This document shows, one piece after another, positions 7,516 to 10,575 of a stretch of DNA of 10,575 nt (position 1 is the stretch's first letter; every line of letters begins with the position of its first letter). Where the stretch lies: NCBI GenBank assembly GCA_012512705.1, contig JAAZDR010000046.1, forward strand, positions 1 to 10,575, written 5' to 3'. The position numbers and the translations under genes were made by a program. This stretch comes from Bacillota bacterium. Its GTDB lineage: Bacteria > Bacillota > Dethiobacteria > DTU022 > JAAZDR01. The notes beneath the pieces were generated by a model. It ran no database searches, had not been told where the DNA came from, and saw nothing but the letters and a program-made list of their open reading frames with translations.

Positions 7516-7544
7516 ATAATAGCACAAAGGATGGCATGCGTCAA
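7516..7544 (-). promoter_or_regulatory. Sigma-A promoter of the FemAB gene (extended -10)
   Basis: Read on the - strand, TTGACG (7544-7539) is followed by exactly 17 bases and TATTAT (7521-7516), with TGC directly before the -10 box as an extended -10. This is close to the consensus housekeeping promoter. Transcription should start near 7510, leaving a 5' leader of about 18 bases that contains little besides the GAGGAG ribosome-binding site (7507-7502). Confidence 0.85.
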
Positions 7545-7567
7545 CGAACAGGCGACCCACTTGCCTC

Positions 7568-7596
7568 TTGCATCTTTACCCCCCCTGTGGTAAGAT
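7568..7596 (+). promoter_or_regulatory. Probable sigma-A promoter of rpmE
   Basis: TTGCAT (7568-7573), a 17-base spacer and TAAGAT (7591-7596) preceded by TGG form a plausible promoter with a weak -35 and an extended -10. The predicted start is near 7603, about 43 bases before the rpmE GTG. The spacer contains a run of seven C (7579-7585). It is divergent from the FemAB promoter, with 23 bases between the two -35 boxes. Confidence 0.55.
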
Positions 7597-7645
7597 ATTT
7601 TACGGATTTATTTTCGCTACGCTAAGCAGGAAAGAGGTGAAAGCA

Positions 7646-7846
7646 GTGAAAAAAGACATTCATCCTCAATATGGAAAAGCAATCGTAACTTGTGCCTGTG
7701 GTGAGACCTTTGAGACCGGTTCAACAAAAAAAGAACTGCGCGTTGAGATATGTTCCAAATGCCATCCGTTTTTTACAGGGAAACAAAAATTTGTCGATTC
7801 TGGAGGGCGCGTAGAGCGCTTTAAGAAAAAATACGGGCTCGATTAG
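7646..7846 (+). CDS. rpmE: 50S ribosomal protein L31, zinc-binding (C+) form
   Basis: Small protein of the large ribosomal subunit that bridges to the 30S head. I chose the GTG at 7646 ([20 protein letters not shown]...), which gives 66 residues, the standard L31 length. The AGAGGTGA Shine-Dalgarno sits about 6 bases upstream. An in-frame GTG at 7637 would add three residues and lies within that site. All four zinc-ligand cysteines are present (Cys16, Cys18, Cys36, Cys39), so this is the C+ rather than the zinc-independent form. The conserved end [20 protein letters not shown] is intact. It has its own predicted promoter and is followed by a strong intrinsic terminator, so it can be a single-gene transcript. 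Confidence 0.97.
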   Translation: MKKDIHPQYGKAIVTCACGETFETGSTKKELRVEICSKCHPFFTGKQKFVDSGGRVERFKKKYGLD

Positions 7847-7868
7847 CCCGAGACGCAGGACGCATAAG

Positions 7869-7894
7869 AACAGGGCGGGGACGCTCTGTTTTTT
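7869..7894 (+). terminator. Intrinsic terminator after rpmE
   Basis: ACAGGGCG (7870-7877) pairs with CGCTCTGT (7882-7889) across a GGGA tetraloop. This is an 8-bp stem with one G-U pair, extendable by A7869-T7890. The 3' arm runs straight into TTTTTT (7889-7894). GNRA-type loop, GC-rich stem and U-tract make a textbook terminator. It ends only 20 bases before the yqhQ start codon. Confidence 0.88.
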
Positions 7895-7914
7895 GCCAAA
7901 AAGGGGGATGCTCT

Positions 7915-8796
7915 ATGTCGGATAAGCCGACAAATGTGGGCGGTCAAGCGGTAATCGAAGGAGTGATGATGCGCTATAAAGAGAGGCTTGCGATCGCTGT
8001 TCGCTGCCCCAACAAGGAAATTTCACTCACAGAGGAAAAAATCCAGACGCTTGCCAAGCGCTGGCCTATTTTAGGGCTGCCGATTGTGCGCGGTTCCGTG
8101 TCACTAGTTGAAGCAATGGTCCTTGGTGTCAAGGCACTTACGATTTCAGCGAACAAGGCCCTTGATGAAGAGGAAGAGGAGCTTGGCAGCTGGGCCCTGT
8201 TTTTAACTGTAACTTCAGCGATCTCTTTAGCAGTGGGGCTGTTTATTCTTTTGCCGACCATAATTACCGGTTCTTTGCGTCCGTACCTGGGTAGAGCGAT
8301 ATATCTAAATATTAGTGAAGGCCTTATGCGTGTGGTTTTGTTTTTGAGCTATATCTTCCTTATTAGCCGCTGGGAAGATATGCGCCGGGTGTTCCAGTAT
8401 CATGGGGCGGAACACAAAGCGATTTTTTGTCTGGAGGCCGGAGAACCCCTGACCGTGGCTAATGCCCGTCGTTTCACAACCCTGCATCCCCGCTGCGGAA
8501 CGAGTTTTTTACTGATCGTTATGATAATAAGCATCATTTTGTTTTCTTTTTTTGGCTGGTCATCGCTTTTGCAGAGGCTGCTTATACGTCTTGTCCTTCT
8601 TCCGCTAGTGGCGGGTTTAGCATATGAAGGTATACGGCTGGCGGGGCGCAGTAAAAACCCCGTAGTTAGATATATAATGCAGCCGGGTCTTTTGCTGCAG
8701 CGGTTAACCACCGCAGAGCCGGACGACAGTCAGCTTGAAGTTGCTCTCCGGGCGCTGGAAGCAGTTTTGGCTAATGGATACGGCAGCGCCGATTAA
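7915..8796 (+). CDS. yqhQ: DUF1385 membrane protein, YqhQ family
   Basis: Conserved Bacillota integral membrane protein of unknown biochemical function, 293 residues. Family hallmarks are GGQAVIEGVMMR (9-20), YHGAEHK (162-168), HPRCGTSF (191-198) and the C-terminal PGLLLQRLTTAEPDDSQLEV stretch. Four hydrophobic segments are visible at about 92-117, 134-151, 196-215 and 219-238. The first follows a very acidic patch (DEEEEE, 84-89). The conserved His, Glu and Cys residues next to membrane segments could bind a metal, but this is only a guess. The start is ATG 7915 with AAGGGGGA (7901-7908) six bases upstream. A strong terminator lies just before the ribosome-binding site, so expression needs readthrough or a promoter I could not find. 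It is commonly found between rpmE and the release-factor genes, as here. Confidence 0.93.
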   Translation: MSDKPTNVGGQAVIEGVMMRYKERLAIAVRCPNKEISLTEEKIQTLAKRWPILGLPIVRGSVSLVEAMVLGVKALTISANKALDEEEEELGSWALFLTVTSAISLAVGLFILLPTIITGSLRPYLGRAIYLNISEGLMRVVLFLSYIFLISRWEDMRRVFQYHGAEHKAIFCLEAGEPLTVANARRFTTLHPRCGTSFLLIVMIISIILFSFFGWSSLLQRLLIRLVLLPLVAGLAYEGIRLAGRSKNPVVRYIMQPGLLLQRLTTAEPDDSQLEVALRALEAVLANGYGSAD

Positions 8797-8797
8797 A

Positions 8798-8836
8798 CTG
8801 GCGGAAAACCGCTAGTAGCTCACTGAAGGAGGTGAG
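8798..8836 (+). promoter_or_regulatory. Two small hairpins in the yqhQ-prfA gap, one covering the prfA RBS
   Basis: CTGGCGG (8798-8804) pairs with CCGCTAG (8809-8815) over an AAAA loop, with one G-U pair. It has no T-run, so it is not an intrinsic terminator. CTCAC (8819-8823) pairs with GTGAG (8832-8836), placing most of AAGGAGG in an 8-base loop and one G in the stem. This could modulate access to the prfA ribosome-binding site. Structures are read by eye and their function is inferred. Confidence 0.35.
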
Positions 8837-8841
8837 TGGCA

Positions 8842-9915
8842 GTGTTAGAAAAACTAAAAGGAATTGAAGAGCGTTACCAAGAGCTGGAAAAAATGATCAG
8901 CGATCCAGAGATCATTGCCCAGCAGAACAAGTGGCGCGAGTTAACAAAAGAGCATGCCCAGCTCAGCGACATTGTAAACGCCTTTCGTCAATATCAAGAC
9001 GTTGAACAAGAACTGCAGGATGCCCGGGAGCTGTTGGCAGAGAAACCAGATGAGGAAATGGCTGCCTTTCTCAAAGATGAAGCGGAGAGGCTCCAAGAGG
9101 AGAAATCAAAGCTCTTAGAGAAGCTTAAATATTTAATGCTGCCCAAGGATCCCAACGATAACAAGAATGTAATTATGGAGATCCGCAGCGGCGCTGGCGG
9201 TGACGAGGCAGCACTCTTTGCTGCAAACCTTTTGCGCATGTATACCCGCTATGCTGAACGCCGGGGTTGGGCGGTCGAGCTGCTTGATTCCCACCCCACG
9301 GACATCGGCGGTTTTAAGGAGGTCACCTTTTCCATCGCTGGTAAAGGGGCTTATAGTCGTCTGAAATTTGAGAGCGGAGTGCACCGTGTGCAGCGAGTCC
9401 CGACCACAGAATCTAGCGGGCGGATCCATACCTCAACTGCAACAGTAGCGGTGCTGCCGGAGGCAGAAGAAGTTGAGGTCGAGGTGCATAACAACGATCT
9501 GCGTATTGATACTTTTTGTTCGACAGGTCCTGGTGGCCAGAGCGTAAACACTACTCAATCAGCCGTGCGTATTACCCATCTGCCTACAGGGATTGTTGTC
9601 TCCTGCCAGGACGAAAAATCCCAGCTCAAGAACCGCGAGAAAGCGATGCGCGTCTTAAGAGCAAGGCTTCTCGATAAGTACCAACAGGAACAGAATGCCC
9701 AGCTGGCGCAGGAACGAAAAAACCAGGTTGGCACAGGTGATCGCAGCGAACGAATCCGTACCTATAACTTCCCCCAGGGAAGGGTTACCGATCACCGGAT
9801 CGGCTTAACCCTGCATAAATTAGATTTAATTCTTGACGGCGACCTTGATGAGATAATTGAAAATTTGATTACCCAAAAACAGGCGGAGCAGTTACAGAAG
9901 GCTGAAGGAGAATAG
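8842..9915 (+). CDS. prfA: Peptide chain release factor 1
   Basis: Cytosolic class I release factor that reads UAA and UAG and triggers peptide hydrolysis on the ribosome. I chose the GTG at 8842 ([18 protein letters not shown]...), which gives 357 residues, typical for RF1. GGAGG (8828-8832) lies nine bases upstream. The in-frame GTG at 8836 overlaps the Shine-Dalgarno and adds only two residues. The catalytic GGQ is at 231-233 in [17 protein letters not shown]. The stop-codon reading PxT motif is PTT at 187-189 in [10 protein letters not shown], the RF1 type rather than the SPF of RF2. The N-terminal coiled-coil domain (about 1-100) is rich in Glu and Lys. The Gln in GGQ is the substrate of PrmC, encoded next. 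An RBS hairpin may affect initiation. Confidence 0.98.
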   Translation: MLEKLKGIEERYQELEKMISDPEIIAQQNKWRELTKEHAQLSDIVNAFRQYQDVEQELQDARELLAEKPDEEMAAFLKDEAERLQEEKSKLLEKLKYLMLPKDPNDNKNVIMEIRSGAGGDEAALFAANLLRMYTRYAERRGWAVELLDSHPTDIGGFKEVTFSIAGKGAYSRLKFESGVHRVQRVPTTESSGRIHTSTATVAVLPEAEEVEVEVHNNDLRIDTFCSTGPGGQSVNTTQSAVRITHLPTGIVVSCQDEKSQLKNREKAMRVLRARLLDKYQQEQNAQLAQERKNQVGTGDRSERIRTYNFPQGRVTDHRIGLTLHKLDLILDGDLDEIIENLITQKQAEQLQKAEGE

Positions 9916-9940
9916 GTCAAACCTGGCACTAGGGTCAAAA
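9915..9940 (+). repeat. Possible remnant of a palindromic intergenic repeat
   Basis: The gap between prfA and prmC carries GGTCAAACCTGGCACTAGG followed by GTCAAA. GGTCAAA is repeated directly (9915-9921 and 9933-9939) around a decayed ACCTGGCA/CCAGGT-like dyad. From general memory, this resembles GGTCA-ACCTGGCACC-type repeats scattered between bacterial genes, often linked to REP-associated tyrosine transposases. One copy in one window cannot establish this. Confidence 0.3.
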
Positions 9941-9980
9941 GATTTGGAAGGACTCATATTTAAGGAAAAGGAGAGAAAAA

Positions 9981-10575
9981 ATGTCTGTCTCTTTAACGGA
10001 AGCCCTCAGATGGGCTTCCGTTTATCTTCAAGAAGCAGGAATAGCACAACATCGCTTGGAAGCGGAGCTGTTGCTCGCGCACTTGTTGCAGGTTGAACGG
10101 CTGTTTTTTTATACTCACCGGGACTCCTTGTTGAAAAAAAAAGAATGGGCAAGGTACCGCTCCTGGATATACCGCCGAGCAGCGCAGGAGCCTTTTGCGT
10201 ATATCGTCGGTGAGAAGGAGTTTTATGGTTACCGGTTTTGCGTTAATAAAGCAGTGCTTATTCCGCGTCCGGAAACAGAACATCTTGTAGAGGTAGTGAT
10301 TAATTGGGTTGAAGAGAACTGTGGGAAAGAAGAAGAACTGCACCTCCTTGAACACGGCACAGGGAGCGGCGCGCTGGCAATAACACTAGCCCTTCTGCTT
10401 CCTCGCTCCCGGGTATGGGCGACAGAGCTCTCGCCTAAAGCCCTTCGGGTAGCCCGCAGCAATGCTGCTATTCATAAGGTGCAACAAAGAATCAAATTTA
10501 TTAAGAGCAATTTTTGGGAGAATCTTCCTTCAGGGCAATTATTCCAGGTGATCGTCTCTAACCCTCCTTACATCC
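9981..10575 (+). CDS. prmC: Release-factor glutamine methyltransferase PrmC (3' partial)
   Basis: S-adenosylmethionine-dependent enzyme that N5-methylates the glutamine of the GGQ motif in RF1 and RF2. The frame is open from ATG 9981 to the window end: 198 of perhaps 280-290 residues. The start has AAGGAAAAGGAGAG upstream. The N-terminal substrate-recognition helical domain (EALRWASVYL... HRLEAELLLAHLL) is followed by YIVGEKEFYG and LIPRPETE (93-100). The SAM-binding motif I is LLEHGTGSGALA, with GTGSG at 126-130. The sequence ends right after the catalytic SNPPYI (NPPY, 194-197). The usual Asp-Leu before GTGSG is Glu-His here, a mild oddity. It directly follows its substrate gene prfA by 65 bases. 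A perfect 11-bp hairpin spans codons 5-14 and could affect expression. Confidence 0.95.
   Translation, partial: MSVSLTEALRWASVYLQEAGIAQHRLEAELLLAHLLQVERLFFYTHRDSLLKKKEWARYRSWIYRRAAQEPFAYIVGEKEFYGYRFCVNKAVLIPRPETEHLVEVVINWVEENCGKEEELHLLEHGTGSGALAITLALLLPRSRVWATELSPKALRVARSNAAIHKVQQRIKFIKSNFWENLPSGQLFQVIVSNPPYI
9995..10022 (+). promoter_or_regulatory. Perfect 11-bp hairpin inside the first codons of prmC
   Basis: AACGGAAGCCC (9995-10005) and GGGCTTCCGTT (10012-10022) are exact reverse complements around a 6-base loop TCAGAT, followed by TATCTT. It resembles a weak intrinsic terminator, or an attenuator, lying 14 to 42 bases into the prmC coding sequence. The pairing is seen directly and a regulatory role is inferred. 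Confidence 0.6.

Noticed and set aside
7834..7850. CGGGCT/AGCCCG hairpin over the rpmE stop codon as a terminator
   Set aside because: It has a 6-bp stem but no T-run after it. The real terminator is the hairpin at 7869-7894.
1..10575. A novel defence, secretion or mobile system
   Set aside because: All genes belong to recognised housekeeping, transport or wall families. No integrase, toxin-antitoxin pair, CRISPR array or intact insertion sequence is visible.

Overview
The window reads as a piece of a low-to-mid GC Bacillota chromosome, most likely from the class Clostridia in the broad sense. The evidence is the gene order transaldolase, glpX, rho, rpmE, DUF1385 (yqhQ), prfA, prmC, together with strong purine-rich Shine-Dalgarno sites, GTG and TTG starts, and the protein sequences themselves. 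I cannot name the genus. Nearly all genes lie on the + strand and are closely packed. The exception is one FemAB-type gene on the - strand. No gene-free stretch exceeds 300 bases, and I see no rRNA, tRNA, CRISPR array or intact insertion sequence.

Layout. (1) Positions 1-2551 hold central carbon metabolism plus a transporter: a 5'-truncated transaldolase, class II fructose-1,6-bisphosphatase (glpX), and a CaCA-family cation/Ca2+ exchanger. A perfect 10-bp tandem duplication breaks the exchanger's reading frame inside its second alpha-repeat. (2) Positions 2585-3895 encode transcription terminator Rho, followed by a C-rich, G-poor tail. (3) Positions 4046-7492 hold a cell-wall cassette: a secreted double-LysM M23 endopeptidase, a MurE-type ligase that overlaps it by one base, and a convergent FemAB-type aminoacyltransferase with its own strong sigma-A promoter. 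(4) Positions 7646 to the end hold translation genes: ribosomal protein L31 with an intrinsic terminator, the membrane protein YqhQ/DUF1385, release factor 1 (prfA), and the release-factor methyltransferase prmC, which is cut by the window end at its catalytic NPPY motif.

How the genes fit together. PrmC methylates the GGQ glutamine of the RF1 encoded just upstream. The wall cassette is the least routine part. The MurE has DNPA where meso-diaminopimelate-adding enzymes have DNPR, and it sits next to a FemAB-type enzyme of the kind that builds interpeptide bridges. This suggests, without proving, that the ligase adds a third amino acid other than meso-DAP, or that it is a second, specialised MurE. 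I found no wholly new multi-gene system. The observations most worth checking are the duplication-frameshifted exchanger upstream of rho, the DNPA MurE/FemAB pairing, an 11-bp perfect hairpin in the first codons of prmC, the terminator 20 bases ahead of yqhQ, and a possible repeat-element remnant between prfA and prmC.
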